A stretch of 64,000 nucleotides of DNA from Phaeobacter piscinae (GCF_002407245.1 NZ_CP010681.1:930001-994000), one strand, 5' to 3'; shown: positions 1-10,618, numbered from the stretch's first letter. The notes: generated by a model not told the origin, from the letters alone. Numbers and translations: made by a program.

Positions 1-168
1 AGATCCGGCGCGCGAGCGAGCAGACATCCCCCCAGGTGGCGCGCGCAGTCGGACACCCCGCACGTCGGGATTAGGGAGGCGGGTTGATCAGTGGCAGCAG
101 ATCAGCCCGCCCCTTTTGCTTCTGGGGATCGCTTCGGCACGAGGGACGCTGAAAAAAGGGACGATAGA

Positions 169-672
169 TTGGGCCGTAGGTTCAGAGGTGAAAGCCACCA
201 TAAGGTGGATACAAAGGGGCGGGTCTCGATTCCGGCCTCCTTTCGCCGTGTTCTGGAAGCGGGCGATCCCAACTGGCAATCCGGCAGCAACCCCGAACTG
301 GTGATCGTCTACGGTGATCATCGTCGCAATTTTCTCGAATGTTACACGATGGAGGCGATCGCGGAAGTCGACGCCAAAATTGATGCCTTGCCGCGAGGCT
401 CAATGCCGCGCAAAATGTTGCAGCGCATGTTCCACGGTCAGTCCTTCCCGACCACCGTTGATGAAACTGGGCGCCTGGTGCTGCCTGCCAAGCTGCGCAA
501 CAAGATTGATCTGGAGGCCGAAGCCTTCTTTATCGCGGCCGGCGATACATTCCAGATCTGGAAGCCTGAAACCTATGAAGAGGAAGAGCTGGCGAAATCT
601 GAGGAGTGGATGGATGATCTGCCCGAGGATTTCGACCCGATGGAACTCCTCGACGGCGCCGGAGGCGCTTGA
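169..672 (+). CDS. mraZ: Transcriptional regulator MraZ
   Basis: MraZ is a DNA-binding protein that usually represses its own dcw cluster. The 167-residue product has the two SpoVT/AbrB-like half-domains: KVDTKGRVSIP at residues 12-22 and TVDETGRLVLP at 96-106, with an acidic C-terminus. The TTG at 169 is chosen as start because it puts the conserved FRGE motif at residues 5-8 and follows a purine-rich AAAAAAGGG. An in-frame GTG at 91 (after GGGAGG) would add 26 residues that do not resemble the family. It is the first gene of the cluster, 3 nt before rsmH. Family assignment is sure; the start is less so. Confidence 0.93.
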   Translation: MGRRFRGESHHKVDTKGRVSIPASFRRVLEAGDPNWQSGSNPELVIVYGDHRRNFLECYTMEAIAEVDAKIDALPRGSMPRKMLQRMFHGQSFPTTVDETGRLVLPAKLRNKIDLEAEAFFIAAGDTFQIWKPETYEEEELAKSEEWMDDLPEDFDPMELLDGAGGA

Positions 673-675
673 TCC

Positions 676-1683
676 ATGACAACGGACCGCCCAACCTCAA
701 CCGGTCCTCACGTACCGGTTCTTCTGCGTCCGCTGCTGAAAGCGGTGGCGCCGGTCACCGGGCGCTGGCTTGATGGCACCTTTGGGGCCGGGGGCTATAG
801 CCGTGGCCTGCTGGAGGCGGGCGCGGATCATGTCATTGGCGTCGACCGCGATCCGCTGGCCTTTGAAATGGCCGACGGCTGGATCGGCGACTATGCTGGC
901 CGTCTGAGCCTGCAACAGGGAGTGTTCTCCCGCATGGACGACTATGCGCAGGATCTTGATGGCGTTGTGCTGGACCTTGGCGTCTCCTCCATGCAGCTGG
1001 ATCTGGCCGAACGCGGCTTTTCCTTTATGCGCGACGGGCCGCTGGATATGCGGATGTCGCAGGATGGCCCCTCGGCAGCTGATCTGGTTGCGGAGCTGGA
1101 TGAGGCCGCCTTGGCCGATATCCTGTTCCTCTTTGGGGAAGAACGCGCCAGCCGCCGTATCGCCCGCGCCATCGTGAAGGCCCGGACCGAAGCGCCGATC
1201 ACCACCACGCTGCAACTGGCTGGCATTATCGAAGGCTGCCTGCCGCGCTCCAAACCCGGCCAGTCACATCCTGCCACCCGCAGCTTTCAGGGGCTGCGCA
1301 TTGCGGTGAACGCCGAATACGAGGAGCTGTTCGAGGGGCTTCTGGCCGCTGAGCGCGCGCTGAAACCCGGCGGATTGCTGGCGGTTGTGACGTTTCATTC
1401 GATCGAGGACCGCATGGTCAAACGCTTTTTCCAGCATCGCGCCGGCAAGACCGGCCGTGCCAACCGCTACGCGCCCGAGGTGGAGGAGACCCCCTCGCAG
1501 TTCACACTGGTCACCCGCAAGGCGGTGGGCCCCGATGATGACGAACTGGCCGAAAACCCGCGCTCCCGCTCTGCACGCTTGCGGGTCGGACGCCGCACCG
1601 AGGCCGCGCCGATTGCCATCAGCGCCAAGGACATCGGCATGCCCCAGCTGAAGCAGGCGCAGGGGAGAAACAAACGCTCATGA
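676..1683 (+). CDS. rsmH: 16S rRNA m4C1402 N4-methyltransferase RsmH
   Basis: This SAM-dependent methyltransferase (formerly MraW) methylates the N4 of C1402 in 16S rRNA. The 335 residues match the family length. Visible motifs are the SAM-binding [16 protein letters not shown] near residue 33, the acidic VDRDP that follows, [12 protein letters not shown] near 98, [13 protein letters not shown] near 202 and [15 protein letters not shown] near 239. It lies between mraZ and ftsL as in most bacteria. Its TGA overlaps the ftsL ATG (ATGA), so translation is probably coupled. Confidence 0.97.
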   Translation: MTTDRPTSTGPHVPVLLRPLLKAVAPVTGRWLDGTFGAGGYSRGLLEAGADHVIGVDRDPLAFEMADGWIGDYAGRLSLQQGVFSRMDDYAQDLDGVVLDLGVSSMQLDLAERGFSFMRDGPLDMRMSQDGPSAADLVAELDEAALADILFLFGEERASRRIARAIVKARTEAPITTTLQLAGIIEGCLPRSKPGQSHPATRSFQGLRIAVNAEYEELFEGLLAAERALKPGGLLAVVTFHSIEDRMVKRFFQHRAGKTGRANRYAPEVEETPSQFTLVTRKAVGPDDDELAENPRSRSARLRVGRRTEAAPIAISAKDIGMPQLKQAQGRNKRS

Positions 1684-2054
1684 AGACGCTGCTTTATATC
1701 GCCACCTGTCTGGCTGTCTTTGGGTTGGCGTTCTGGGCTTACCGCGAGAATTACACCACTCAGCAGGTGCTGAAGGAGACCCGCAGCCTGCAACGCCAGA
1801 TCGGTGCCTCCCAGGTCCGGCTGAGTGTGTTGCGCGCCGAATGGGCCTATCTCAACCGCCCGGATCGCCTGCGCGAACTGGCGGAGCTGAACTTTGATCG
1901 CCTCAGCCTGCTGCCGCTGCGCCCGGAACAATTTGGCCGCGTGGATGAGGTCGCCTATCCCCCGCAAGAGGATGAGCGGCTGGATTTCACCAACGGGGTT
2001 GAGGTTTCCTCGCTTGGGACCAATGGCCAGACCGCCACGGGGACGCAGCCATGA
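1680..2054 (+). CDS. ftsL: Cell division protein FtsL
   Basis: Small bitopic membrane protein of the divisome that works with FtsB and FtsQ to activate septal peptidoglycan synthesis. The 124 residues have a short cytoplasmic start, a membrane segment at about residues 4-20 and a heptad-like stretch at about 25-60 (REN...[16 protein letters not shown]) expected to form a coiled coil. FtsL sequences are poorly conserved, so position is the main evidence: ATGA overlaps at both ends, between rsmH and ftsI. The C-terminal tail is polar and probably disordered. Confidence 0.9.
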   Translation: MKTLLYIATCLAVFGLAFWAYRENYTTQQVLKETRSLQRQIGASQVRLSVLRAEWAYLNRPDRLRELAELNFDRLSLLPLRPEQFGRVDEVAYPPQEDERLDFTNGVEVSSLGTNGQTATGTQP

Positions 2055-3838
2055 TCCGCACGCCGCTGCGCCCCTTGGCCCGGGTTTTGACAGCGCGCGC
2101 ACGTGGCGAGAACCCGGACGCCATCGAACGGGAGAATCTACGCCAGCGTCATGCGGAGATGCAGGCCCAATCCCGCCAGCGCGCCGAGGGGCGCCTGCTG
2201 GTGCTGGGGATGTTTTTCCTCTGCGCCTTTACCGCGATTGGCGCGCGGATGGCGACGCTGGCCACCTCCGAACCGGTTGAGCCAGTCGCCAGCGCGCCGG
2301 GCAGCGCCATCGCCATGCAGCGTGCCGATATCGTCGACCGCAAGGGCCGCATTTTGGCGACCAATTTTGAAACCCATTCGCTCTATGCTCAGCCGCCGCA
2401 GATGGTGGATCCGGAAGGGGCCGCTCGACGCCTCGTTGAGATTTTCCCCGATCTGGAGCTGGAGCGTTTGGTCAGCGACTTCACCGGCAAGCGTAAGTTT
2501 ATATGGATCAAAAAGAAAATCAGCCCCGAGCAGAAACAGGCGGTGCATGATATCGGTGATCCCGGCCTGCTGTTTGGCCCCCGCGAGATGCGGCTTTATC
2601 CCAATGGCAGTGTCGCGGCGCATGTGCTGGGCGGCGCCGGTTTCGGCAAGGAAGGCGTCAGCGCGGCTGAGGTGATCGGCGTGGCAGGTGTTGAAAAGCA
2701 GTTTGACGACTACCTGCGCGACCCGGCCAATGGCGGGCGCCCGCTGAAGTTGTCGCTGGATCTGACTGTACAGGCCGCAGCTGAACAGGTGCTTTATGGC
2801 GGCATGAAGCTGATGAACGCCAAGGGAGCGACCTCGATCCTGATGGACGTCCACACCGGCGAGGTAATCTCCGTCGTGTCGCTGCCGGATTTTGACCCCA
2901 ATGACCGCCCGCGTCCGCCCACCTCCGGCTTCGATCCCTCTACCAGTCCGCTGTTCAACCGCGCGGTGCAGGGGGTCTATGAACTCGGTTCGACCTTCAA
3001 GATTTTCACGGCGGCACAGGCAGTTGATCTAGGAATTGTGAACTCCGAGACCATTATCGACACTTCCGGTCCAATGCGAATCGGGCGTTTCCCGATTGGT
3101 GAGTTCCATAACAAGAATTACGGCAAGTTGAGCGTCGCCGATATCATCGTCAAAAGCTCCAACCGGGGCACCGGGCGTCTGGCCTTGCAGATTGGCGCGC
3201 AGCGTCAGCAGGATTTCCTGCGCGCGATGGGCATGTTTGACCCCACCCCGATTGAGATCGCCGAGGCGGCAGGCGGCAAACCGCTGAAACCCCGCAAATG
3301 GGGGGAACTGAGCACGGTGACGATTTCCTATGGCCATGGGCTGTCCACCAGCCCGATGCATCTGGCGGCGGGCTATGCGGCGATTGCCAATGGCGGCCAA
3401 TATGTTGCCCCCACCATCCTGCGTCAGAAGGGGCCACAGCTGGGCCACCGGATCATGTCGCCGGAAGCCGCGCGCCAGGCTCGCGCGATGCTGCGCAAGG
3501 TGGTGACCAGCGGGACCGCCAGTTTTGGCGAGGTGCCCGGCTATCAGGTCGGTGGCAAAACCGGCACCTCTGACAAGCCCAAACCCCGTGGCGGCTATTA
3601 CGAGAGCAAGGTCATCGCCACCTTTGCTGCGATGTTCCCGGCCCATGATCCGAAATATGTGTTGGTGGTGACGCTGGATGAACCGTCGGTCATTGCCCAT
3701 GGTGAGGAGCGCCGCACCGCAGGCTGGACAGCTGTGCCGGTCGCGGGTGAAATGATCGGCCGCGTTGCGCCGCTTCTGGGGCTTAGACCACAAGTTGAAC
3801 CCGATGGGCTTGCTGCTATAACCCTCACCTCAAACTGA
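2051..3838 (+). CDS. ftsI: Septal peptidoglycan transpeptidase FtsI (PBP3)
   Basis: Class B penicillin-binding protein that crosslinks septal peptidoglycan with FtsW as partner. The 595 residues contain one N-terminal membrane segment (about 48-68), a dimerisation/pedestal domain and a transpeptidase domain with all three active-site motifs: STFK at 314-317 (catalytic Ser314), SSN at 369-371 and KTGT at 503-506. A basic cytoplasmic arm of about 47 residues precedes the membrane segment. The start overlaps ftsL by 4 nt; murE follows after 15 nt. Confidence 0.97.
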   Translation: MIRTPLRPLARVLTARARGENPDAIERENLRQRHAEMQAQSRQRAEGRLLVLGMFFLCAFTAIGARMATLATSEPVEPVASAPGSAIAMQRADIVDRKGRILATNFETHSLYAQPPQMVDPEGAARRLVEIFPDLELERLVSDFTGKRKFIWIKKKISPEQKQAVHDIGDPGLLFGPREMRLYPNGSVAAHVLGGAGFGKEGVSAAEVIGVAGVEKQFDDYLRDPANGGRPLKLSLDLTVQAAAEQVLYGGMKLMNAKGATSILMDVHTGEVISVVSLPDFDPNDRPRPPTSGFDPSTSPLFNRAVQGVYELGSTFKIFTAAQAVDLGIVNSETIIDTSGPMRIGRFPIGEFHNKNYGKLSVADIIVKSSNRGTGRLALQIGAQRQQDFLRAMGMFDPTPIEIAEAAGGKPLKPRKWGELSTVTISYGHGLSTSPMHLAAGYAAIANGGQYVAPTILRQKGPQLGHRIMSPEAARQARAMLRKVVTSGTASFGEVPGYQVGGKTGTSDKPKPRGGYYESKVIATFAAMFPAHDPKYVLVVTLDEPSVIAHGEERRTAGWTAVPVAGEMIGRVAPLLGLRPQVEPDGLAAITLTSN

Positions 3839-3853
3839 ACAGGTGGGGTTGCT

Positions 3854-5338
3854 ATGAGCACCATTGAAAACCGTCCTCTCAGCCAGTTGGGGCTGACCGC
3901 GCGTGGCGGCGTCGATCCGATGATCCGGGGCATTGCCGTGGACAGCCGCAAGGTGATCGAGGGTGGGCTGTTTGCGGCCCTTCCCGGCAGTCAGGTGCAT
4001 GGGGCGAAATTCACCCCCGCAGCACTTGGCAATGGGGCGGCGGCAATCCTGACCGACGCGGCCGGAGCGCAGATCGTGGCGGAGCTTTTGCGCGAGTCGA
4101 CCGTGGCGCTGGTGGTTGTCGAAGACCCGCGTCAGGCGCTGGCCTATGCGGCCGCCCTGTGGTTTGGCGCGCAGCCTGAAACCATGGTGGCGGTCACCGG
4201 CACCAATGGAAAGACGTCGGTGGCGAGCTTCGTGCGCCAGATCTGGGTTGAGCTGGGCCATCAGGCGGTGAACCTTGGCACCACCGGTGTTGAGGGCGCC
4301 TGGAGCCACCCGCTCAATCACACCACACCGGAACCGGTCACCCTGCATGATGCGCTGGCACAGGCGGCGGCTGCGGGGGTCACCCATGCCGCGATGGAGG
4401 CCTCGTCTCACGGGTTGGAGCAGCGGCGCTTGGACGGCGTGCATCTGGCGGCGGCGGGGTTTACCAATTTCACCCAGGATCATCTGGACTATCACGAAAC
4501 ATTTGAGGCGTATTTCACTGCCAAGGCGGGACTGTTTCGTCGGGTCCTGCCGGATGACGGCGTGGCGGTGATCAATATGGATGACCCACGTGGGACGCAG
4601 ATGCGCGCTGTCGCTGCCGCTCGCGGGCAGGAGGTGATCTCCGTCGGGCGTGGCGTGGGTGATCTGAGCCTTGTGGGCGCGCGCTATGATGCCTCCGGGC
4701 AGGACATGCGCTTCACCTGGCACGACAAACCCTATCAGGCGCGGCTGAACCTGATTGGTGGGTTTCAGGCGGAGAATATCCTGCTGGCCTGCGGTCTGGT
4801 GATTGCCAGCGGTGAGGATCCGCAGGCGGTGTTTGACACGCTGCCGCATCTTCAGACCGTGCGGGGGCGGATGCAACTGGCCGCCACGCGGGAAAACGGC
4901 GCGACGGTGTTTGTCGACTACGCCCATACCCCCGATGCCGTGGCCACCGCGATCAAGGCGCTGCGCCCGCATGTGCTGGGCCGGCTGGTGGCCATTGTCG
5001 GCGCAGGTGGTGACCGTGACGCCGCCAAACGCCCGCTGATGGGGCAGGCGGCGCAGAACAACGCCGATCTGGTGATCGTCACCGATGACAACCCCCGCAG
5101 CGAGGATCCGGCGGTGATCCGCGCCGCCGTCAAGGGCGGCGCGCCGGATGCGATGGAGGTTGGCGACCGGGCCGAGGCGATCTTGCGCGGCGTTGATGCG
5201 CTTGGGGCGGGCGATGCCCTGCTGATCTGCGGCAAGGGGCATGAAACCGGCCAGATCGTCGGCAGCGATGTTCTGCCTTTTGATGACGTGGAGCAGGCCA
5301 GTATGGCTGTCGCGGCGCTGGACGGGAGATTGGTATGA
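3854..5338 (+). CDS. murE: UDP-MurNAc-L-Ala-D-Glu:meso-diaminopimelate ligase MurE
   Basis: Cytoplasmic ATP-dependent Mur ligase that adds the third peptide residue to the peptidoglycan precursor. The 494 residues show the P-loop TGTNGKTS at about 114-121, the substrate-carbamate region around the central domain (HGLEQRRLDG) and DNPR near residue 411. DNPR is the known signature for meso-diaminopimelate rather than lysine, so the cell wall should be of DAP type. It starts with ATG shortly after ftsI and its stop overlaps the murF start (ATGA). Confidence 0.97.
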   Translation: MSTIENRPLSQLGLTARGGVDPMIRGIAVDSRKVIEGGLFAALPGSQVHGAKFTPAALGNGAAAILTDAAGAQIVAELLRESTVALVVVEDPRQALAYAAALWFGAQPETMVAVTGTNGKTSVASFVRQIWVELGHQAVNLGTTGVEGAWSHPLNHTTPEPVTLHDALAQAAAAGVTHAAMEASSHGLEQRRLDGVHLAAAGFTNFTQDHLDYHETFEAYFTAKAGLFRRVLPDDGVAVINMDDPRGTQMRAVAAARGQEVISVGRGVGDLSLVGARYDASGQDMRFTWHDKPYQARLNLIGGFQAENILLACGLVIASGEDPQAVFDTLPHLQTVRGRMQLAATRENGATVFVDYAHTPDAVATAIKALRPHVLGRLVAIVGAGGDRDAAKRPLMGQAAQNNADLVIVTDDNPRSEDPAVIRAAVKGGAPDAMEVGDRAEAILRGVDALGAGDALLICGKGHETGQIVGSDVLPFDDVEQASMAVAALDGRLV

Positions 5339-6747
5339 GCCTTTGGACAGCTGAGGAGGCCGCCGCCGCAACTGGCGGTCAGGCCATTGGCAACTGGCAT
5401 GTGAACGGTATTTCCATCGACACCCGCAGCATTGCCAAGGGCGATCTGTTTGTGGCGCTGAAGGCGGCGCGCGATGGCCATGACTTCGTGGCGCAAGCGC
5501 TGGAGAAAGGCGCCGGTGCTGCGCTGGTCTCACACCGACCCGAGGGCGTGGCCGAAGATGCGCCATTGTTGCTGGTTGACGACGTGCAGACCGGGCTGGA
5601 GGCCCTGGGCCGTGCAGGCCGCGCGCGCACAGACGCGCGTGTGATCGCTGTCACCGGATCCGTTGGCAAGACCTCGACCAAGGAAATGCTGGCGCGCATG
5701 TTGACCGATCAGGGCCGCACCCATGCCGCCGTCGCCAGCTACAACAACCACTGGGGCGTGCCGCTGACATTGGCGCGGATGCCGCGTGACACGGAATTTG
5801 CCGTGATTGAGATTGGCATGAACCACCCCGGTGAGATCAGCCCGCTTGCGAAACAGGCGCGCCCGCATGTGGCGATGGTGACAACCGTGGCCCCTGTGCA
5901 TCTGGAGGCCTTCGATGGGATCGACGGCATCGCCGCCGAGAAGGCCGCCATCATGGAGGGGCTGGAGCCGGGTGGCGTCGCGGTTCTGAACGCCGATATT
6001 GCCGTGGCCCCGATCCTGCAGTCGGTTGCCGAGGGCGCGGCGCGCGATGTGTTGTGGTTCGGCGCCGGGCAGGGGTCGATTGCTCCCACATACCGGCTGA
6101 CCGCAACCACCCTGCGCGGGGATGAGACACTGGCCTTGATCACGCTGCCGGATGGACAGACGCCTCGTCTGCATATCCAGTCGCTTGGCGCCCATTTTGC
6201 GATGAACGCGCTAGGGGCGCTGGCCTGTCTGGCGGCCTTGGATCTGGATCTGACCAAGGCGGTGCAGAGCCTGTCGCTCTGGTCGCCGGTCACCGGTCGT
6301 GGCGCGCGGGAAACCGTATCGCTGGGCGCAGGGCGGGGCGAAATTCTGCTGCTGGATGACAGTTATAACGCCAACCCCACGTCTGTGGCTGCGGCGCTGA
6401 CGGTACTGGCGGCGACGCCCTGTACTGGGCGGCGCATTGCCTACCTCGGCGATATGAAGGAACTCGGCCCGCAGGATGTTGAGTTGCATGTGGCGCTGGC
6501 CGAGCTGCCCGCGATGGCAGATCTGGAGGCGGTGCATTGCATTGGCCCCCTGATGGGCGCGCTCCATGCAGCGCTGCCAGCTGAGAAACGCGGCGGTCAC
6601 TATGCCAGCAGCGCTGATGTGCTGGCGGATCTGGCGGGTCAGATCGGTGCGGGGGACGTGGTGCTGGCAAAAGGCTCGCTCAGCATGGCATTGGCCAAGA
6701 TCGTTGACGGCATCCGTGAATTGAGTCATGGCGAGACCACTTTCTGA
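5335..6747 (+). CDS. murF: UDP-MurNAc-tripeptide:D-Ala-D-Ala ligase MurF
   Basis: Cytoplasmic Mur ligase adding the D-Ala-D-Ala dipeptide to UDP-MurNAc-tripeptide with ATP. The 470 residues contain the N-terminal substrate domain (SIDTRSIAKGDLFVAL, about 26-41), the P-loop TGSVGKTSTKEM near 105 and the LDDSYNANPTS motif typical of MurF near 341. Translation is probably coupled to murE through the 4-nt overlap. A 27-nt gap separates it from mraY. Confidence 0.97.
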   Translation: MSLWTAEEAAAATGGQAIGNWHVNGISIDTRSIAKGDLFVALKAARDGHDFVAQALEKGAGAALVSHRPEGVAEDAPLLLVDDVQTGLEALGRAGRARTDARVIAVTGSVGKTSTKEMLARMLTDQGRTHAAVASYNNHWGVPLTLARMPRDTEFAVIEIGMNHPGEISPLAKQARPHVAMVTTVAPVHLEAFDGIDGIAAEKAAIMEGLEPGGVAVLNADIAVAPILQSVAEGAARDVLWFGAGQGSIAPTYRLTATTLRGDETLALITLPDGQTPRLHIQSLGAHFAMNALGALACLAALDLDLTKAVQSLSLWSPVTGRGARETVSLGAGRGEILLLDDSYNANPTSVAAALTVLAATPCTGRRIAYLGDMKELGPQDVELHVALAELPAMADLEAVHCIGPLMGALHAALPAEKRGGHYASSADVLADLAGQIGAGDVVLAKGSLSMALAKIVDGIRELSHGETTF

Positions 6748-6774
6748 ACTTTGATGAACTGAGGACCGGCTGAC

Positions 6775-7857
6775 ATGCTCTATTGGTTAACCGCGCTGTC
6801 GGATGGGGGGGATCTCTTCAACCTCTTCCGCTACATCACCTTCCGCGCGGGCGGGGCGTTTCTGACGGCGCTTCTGTTTGGGTTTCTGTTTGGGCCGCCG
6901 CTGATCAACGTGTTGCGCCGCAAGCAGGGCAAGGGCCAGCCGATCCGCGACGATGGGCCTGAGGGGCATCTGGCGAAGGCCGGCACCCCGACCATGGGGG
7001 GCTTGCTGATTGTCGGCGCGCTGGTGACCGCGACGCTTTTGTGGGCGCGTTGGGACAATCCCTTTGTCTGGCTGGTGCTGTTTGTCACGCTGTCCTTCGC
7101 GCTCATCGGCTTTGCGGATGATTATGCCAAGGTCTCCAAACAGAACACCGCAGGCGTTCCGGGCAAGCTGCGGCTGGCGCTGGGGATCACCATCGCGGTG
7201 ATCGCAGCGCTTTGGGCCTCCGCCTATCATCCGGTGGAGCTGCAAAACCAGCTGGCGCTGCCGGTGTTCAAGGATACGCTGATCAATCTGGGCTTGTTCT
7301 ATGTGCCGTTTTCTATCTGCGTGATCGTCGGCGCGGCCAATGCGGTGAACCTGACTGATGGTCTGGACGGGTTGGCGATTATGCCGGTGATGATTGCCAC
7401 CTCCACGCTGGGCGTGATCGCCTATGCGGTGGGGCGTGTTGACTTCACCGAATATCTGGATGTGCATTACGTGCCCGGCACCGGGGAAATCCTGATCTTT
7501 GCTGCTGCGCTGTTTGGCGGTGGTCTGGGGTTCCTGTGGTACAACGCGCCGCCGGCTGCCGTGTTCATGGGCGATACCGGGTCATTGGCACTGGGGGGGG
7601 CGCTGGGGGCCATTGCGGTGGTCACCAAACACGAGCTGGTGCTGGCGATTGTTGGCGGTCTCTTTGTGGTGGAGGCGCTGTCGGTGATCATTCAGGTGCT
7701 CTACTTCAAACGCACCGGCAAGCGGGTGTTCCTGATGGCGCCGATCCATCACCACTATGAGAAAAAGGGCTGGGCGGAGCCGACCATTGTGATCCGCTTC
7801 TGGATCATCTCGCTGATCCTCGCGATGATTGGTCTGGCGACCTTGAAAGTGCGCTAA
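6775..7857 (+). CDS. mraY: Phospho-MurNAc-pentapeptide transferase MraY
   Basis: Polytopic inner-membrane enzyme that moves phospho-MurNAc-pentapeptide from UMP to undecaprenyl phosphate, giving lipid I. The 360 residues form about ten hydrophobic segments. Key motifs are the aspartate pair in [10 protein letters not shown] near residue 113, [10 protein letters not shown] near 191 and the C-terminal [13 protein letters not shown] histidine cluster near 322. The gene is followed not by murD, as usual, but by a 316-nt gap and the opposite-strand glsA. Confidence 0.97.
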   Translation: MLYWLTALSDGGDLFNLFRYITFRAGGAFLTALLFGFLFGPPLINVLRRKQGKGQPIRDDGPEGHLAKAGTPTMGGLLIVGALVTATLLWARWDNPFVWLVLFVTLSFALIGFADDYAKVSKQNTAGVPGKLRLALGITIAVIAALWASAYHPVELQNQLALPVFKDTLINLGLFYVPFSICVIVGAANAVNLTDGLDGLAIMPVMIATSTLGVIAYAVGRVDFTEYLDVHYVPGTGEILIFAAALFGGGLGFLWYNAPPAAVFMGDTGSLALGGALGAIAVVTKHELVLAIVGGLFVVEALSVIIQVLYFKRTGKRVFLMAPIHHHYEKKGWAEPTIVIRFWIISLILAMIGLATLKVR

Positions 7858-8173
7858 GTCACGACCGATCGACGCCGCGCAGGCTGTCCTGCGGGGCCGG
7901 TGGGCCGGTCTGGTCTGATATCTGGAACCGCTCTGGGCAGGGATGCCTTGGGCGGTTTTTCAGTACGAAGAAGGCGGCGCCGCCGGAGGGGCGGAGGGTG
8001 GATGACCTTTGCTAGGGGTCATCTCCGTCTGTCGGCCTGTACGGATCCCCCAACAGCCTTGGTGGGACTGGGAATGGGGGACGGTCTCCTGGTCTTCGTG
8101 TTGCAACGTCTCTAGGGTAGCGGTGGCACCTGAACGGAGGATAACCGCTGCGTGCGCAGGGCTGGCAACGCGC
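7858..8173. other. Intergenic gap between mraY and glsA
   Basis: 316 nt without a convincing gene between two convergent genes. Short inverted repeats are visible: CGCAG/CTGCG just after mraY (about 7876-7893) and GATGACC (8001-8007) with GGTCATC (8017-8023). None is followed by a clear T-run on either strand, so they are at best weak terminators for mraY (+) and glsA (-). A GC-rich open frame on the + strand here reads through the glsA antisense and is not credible. Confidence 0.5.
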
Positions 8174-9088
8174 CTAAAATACCGACCAGTCCATTTCCCG
8201 GGCAAGACGTTCCATCGCCTCAGTACCCAGTTTGGAATTGCCATTGCGGTCCAGCCCCGGCGACCAGACGGCGATGCAAGCCTGACCCGGCACAACACCA
8301 AGGATGCCGCCGCCGACGCCGCTTTTGGCGGGCAGGCCGACGCGATAGGCAAACTCCCCCGAGCCGTCATAATGCCCGCAGGTCAGCATCAGCGCATTGA
8401 GCCGTCGCACCCGGTCCAGCGAGACCATGCGCGGATGACAGTCGGCGCCGATCAAAAAACGCCCCGCGCGTGCCAGCTGCGTGGTGGTCAGTTCGGTGGC
8501 GCAATGGTGGAAATAGGTGCCCAGCACCTTCTCCGGCGGGTTCTTGAGATTGCCGAAAGAGGCGAGAAAATGCGCGTGGGCAAAGTTGCGGTGCCCATGG
8601 GCGGTTTCCGAGCGGGCCACATCGGCATTGATGTGAATGTCGTCATCCTCCGCCGCGGCGCGGATAAAGCTGAGGAATTCGGCCAGCGCTTCACGCGGTT
8701 CTCGCCCGGCCAGCACCTCATCCGTGGTGACAATCGCGCCTGCGTTCACAAATGGATTGCGGGGGCGGCCACGTTCGTGTTCCAGCTGGACAATGGAATT
8801 GAATGCGGTGCCCGAAGGCTCCCGCCCGACCCGCCGCCACAGCTGATCGCCAGAGCGACCGAGCGCTATGGCGAGGGTGAAGACCTTAGTGATGCTTTGA
8901 GCGGAAAACCGGGTGGCGGCATCTCCCGCGCTGTAGATCTGCCCGTCGGCGGTTGCCACGGTGATGGCAAATTGGTCGGGATCGACCTGACCCAGTTCAG
9001 GGATGTAGCTGGCGACCTCGCCCCGGTCGGGATCATCGCGAAGATCGCTGTTGATGGCGTCGAGGATCTGCTGCAAGCGCGCGTCCAT
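8174..9088 (-). CDS. glsA: Glutaminase GlsA
   Basis: Hydrolyses L-glutamine to glutamate and ammonia in the cytoplasm. The 304-residue product has the serine-hydrolase-like fold motifs of the family: SAQSITK (Ser-x-x-Lys-type nucleophile), NPFVNAGAI, and the C-terminal KSGVGGGI. Length fits glutaminases (about 305). The ATG at 9088 follows GGGAGG by 10 nt; an in-frame TTG at 9106 would overlap that ribosome site and is rejected. The gene sits on the opposite strand inside the dcw cluster, divergent from murD. Confidence 0.95.
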   Translation of the reverse strand: MDARLQQILDAINSDLRDDPDRGEVASYIPELGQVDPDQFAITVATADGQIYSAGDAATRFSAQSITKVFTLAIALGRSGDQLWRRVGREPSGTAFNSIVQLEHERGRPRNPFVNAGAIVTTDEVLAGREPREALAEFLSFIRAAAEDDDIHINADVARSETAHGHRNFAHAHFLASFGNLKNPPEKVLGTYFHHCATELTTTQLARAGRFLIGADCHPRMVSLDRVRRLNALMLTCGHYDGSGEFAYRVGLPAKSGVGGGILGVVPGQACIAVWSPGLDRNGNSKLGTEAMERLAREMDWSVF

Positions 9089-9217
9089 GGCTGCGGGGCC
9101 TCCCAATTTATGGCCGACGTTAGCCGGATGCTGGTGCTAAGACAAACGCAACGGGACTGGCATTGGTTCCCGCGATCGGGTAGCGATTTGATCAAAGACC
9201 ATATGGGAGGGCGGGCA

Positions 9218-10615
9218 ATGATCCCTGTGACCGGATTTGAAGGCGCTACAGTTGCGGTACTGGGGCTTGGGCGGTCAGGTCTGGCCACCGCACGGGCGCT
9301 GCGCGAAGGCGGAGCAGAGCCGATCTGCTGGGACGACAATCCCGGCGCACGGGCGCGGGCCGAGGTTGAGGGGCTCACCTGCCGCGATCTGCTGAAATCC
9401 GGGGCATTTGATGACATTGCCTCATTGGTTGTCTCGCCGGGGATCCCGCATCTTTATCCCAAACCCAACCCGGTGATCCGCGCGGCGATGATCGCGGGCG
9501 TGCCGGTGGACAATGACATCGGGCTGTTTTTTCGCTCGGTTGCGACACGGGGCTGGGAACGGTTCGATCAGGCGCCGCGCATCGTGGCGGTCACGGGGTC
9601 CAACGGCAAATCCACCACGGTGGCGTTGCTGCATCATATTCTGCAAGAGGCCGGACGTGAGAGCCAGCTGGCGGGCAATATCGGCCGGGGTGTGCTGGAC
9701 ATTGATCCGCCGGGATCCGGCGGCATCGTGGTGCTGGAGCTGTCGAGCTATCAGACAGATCTGGCCCGCGCGCTGACGCCGGACGTGGCTGTGTTTACCA
9801 ATCTCAGCCCCGACCATCTGGACCGGCACGCGGGCATGGGCGGCTATTTCGCAGCCAAGCGACGGTTGTTTGCCGAAGGCGGACCGGATCGCGCTATCAT
9901 TGGCGTGGATGAGGATGAGGGGCTGTATCTGGCTGGTCAGCTCTCTGAGGCCGCCAGCGACGACAGGGTGATCCGCATCTCAGCCAGTCGGAAACTGACC
10001 GGGCCGGGCTGGCAGGTCTTCGCCCGCAAGGGGTTCCTCAGTGAATACCGCAAAGGGCGACAGGCGGCGTCGATTGATCTGCGCCAGATGCAGGGGCTGC
10101 CCGGCGCGCATAACCATCAGAATGCCTGTGCGGCCTATGCTGCGGCGCGTGCTTTGGGCCTCGCACCACGTCTCATCGAGGACGCGCTGGCCAGCTATCC
10201 GGGTCTGCCGCATCGCAGTCAGACCATCGCGACCCACGCAGGCGTGCGCTATGTCAACGACAGCAAGGCCACCAATCTGGACAGCGCGGTGAAGGCCTTG
10301 AGCGCCTTTGACAATATCCGCTGGATTTGCGGCGGGCTGGAGAAAGACGGCGGGCTGGAGGCCCTGCGCGGCCAGACTGGCAAGGTGCGCAAAGCCTATG
10401 TGATCGGGCGCGAGGCGGCGGGCTTTGCCATGCAGCTGGACGTCGAGGCTGAGGTCTGCATCACCATGGCCGAGGCCGTCGCCCGCGCCAGCGCTGAGGC
10501 GGAGGCGGGCGATACGGTCCTGCTTGCCCCTGCGGCGGCGAGCTTTGACCAATACGACAACTTCGAACAGCGCGGCGAGGACTTCATCGCCGAGGTGGCA
10601 AAGTTGCAGAGCTGA
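9218..10615 (+). CDS. murD: UDP-MurNAc-L-Ala:D-glutamate ligase MurD
   Basis: Cytoplasmic ATP-dependent ligase that adds D-glutamate to UDP-MurNAc-L-Ala. The 465 residues carry an N-terminal nucleotide-like fold ([17 protein letters not shown], about 11-27), the P-loop TGSNGKST near 125-132, [10 protein letters not shown] and the [11 protein letters not shown] motif of the C-terminal domain. ATG 9218 is chosen because GGGAGG precedes it by 7 nt and the family N-terminus follows; the frame stays open far upstream only because it runs antisense to glsA. It ends 3 nt from the convergent marR stop. Confidence 0.97.
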   Translation: MIPVTGFEGATVAVLGLGRSGLATARALREGGAEPICWDDNPGARARAEVEGLTCRDLLKSGAFDDIASLVVSPGIPHLYPKPNPVIRAAMIAGVPVDNDIGLFFRSVATRGWERFDQAPRIVAVTGSNGKSTTVALLHHILQEAGRESQLAGNIGRGVLDIDPPGSGGIVVLELSSYQTDLARALTPDVAVFTNLSPDHLDRHAGMGGYFAAKRRLFAEGGPDRAIIGVDEDEGLYLAGQLSEAASDDRVIRISASRKLTGPGWQVFARKGFLSEYRKGRQAASIDLRQMQGLPGAHNHQNACAAYAAARALGLAPRLIEDALASYPGLPHRSQTIATHAGVRYVNDSKATNLDSAVKALSAFDNIRWICGGLEKDGGLEALRGQTGKVRKAYVIGREAAGFAMQLDVEAEVCITMAEAVARASAEAEAGDTVLLAPAAASFDQYDNFEQRGEDFIAEVAKLQS

Positions 10616-10618
10616 CGC

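Noticed and set aside
3830..5566. 578-codon frame antisense to murE
   Set aside because: No domain-like sequence; murE on the other strand is complete and canonical.
8009..9217. Long N-terminal extension of MurD (about 400 extra residues)
   Set aside because: It is the antisense of glsA in a GC-rich frame; the MurD N-terminus and a GGGAGG site mark ATG 9218.
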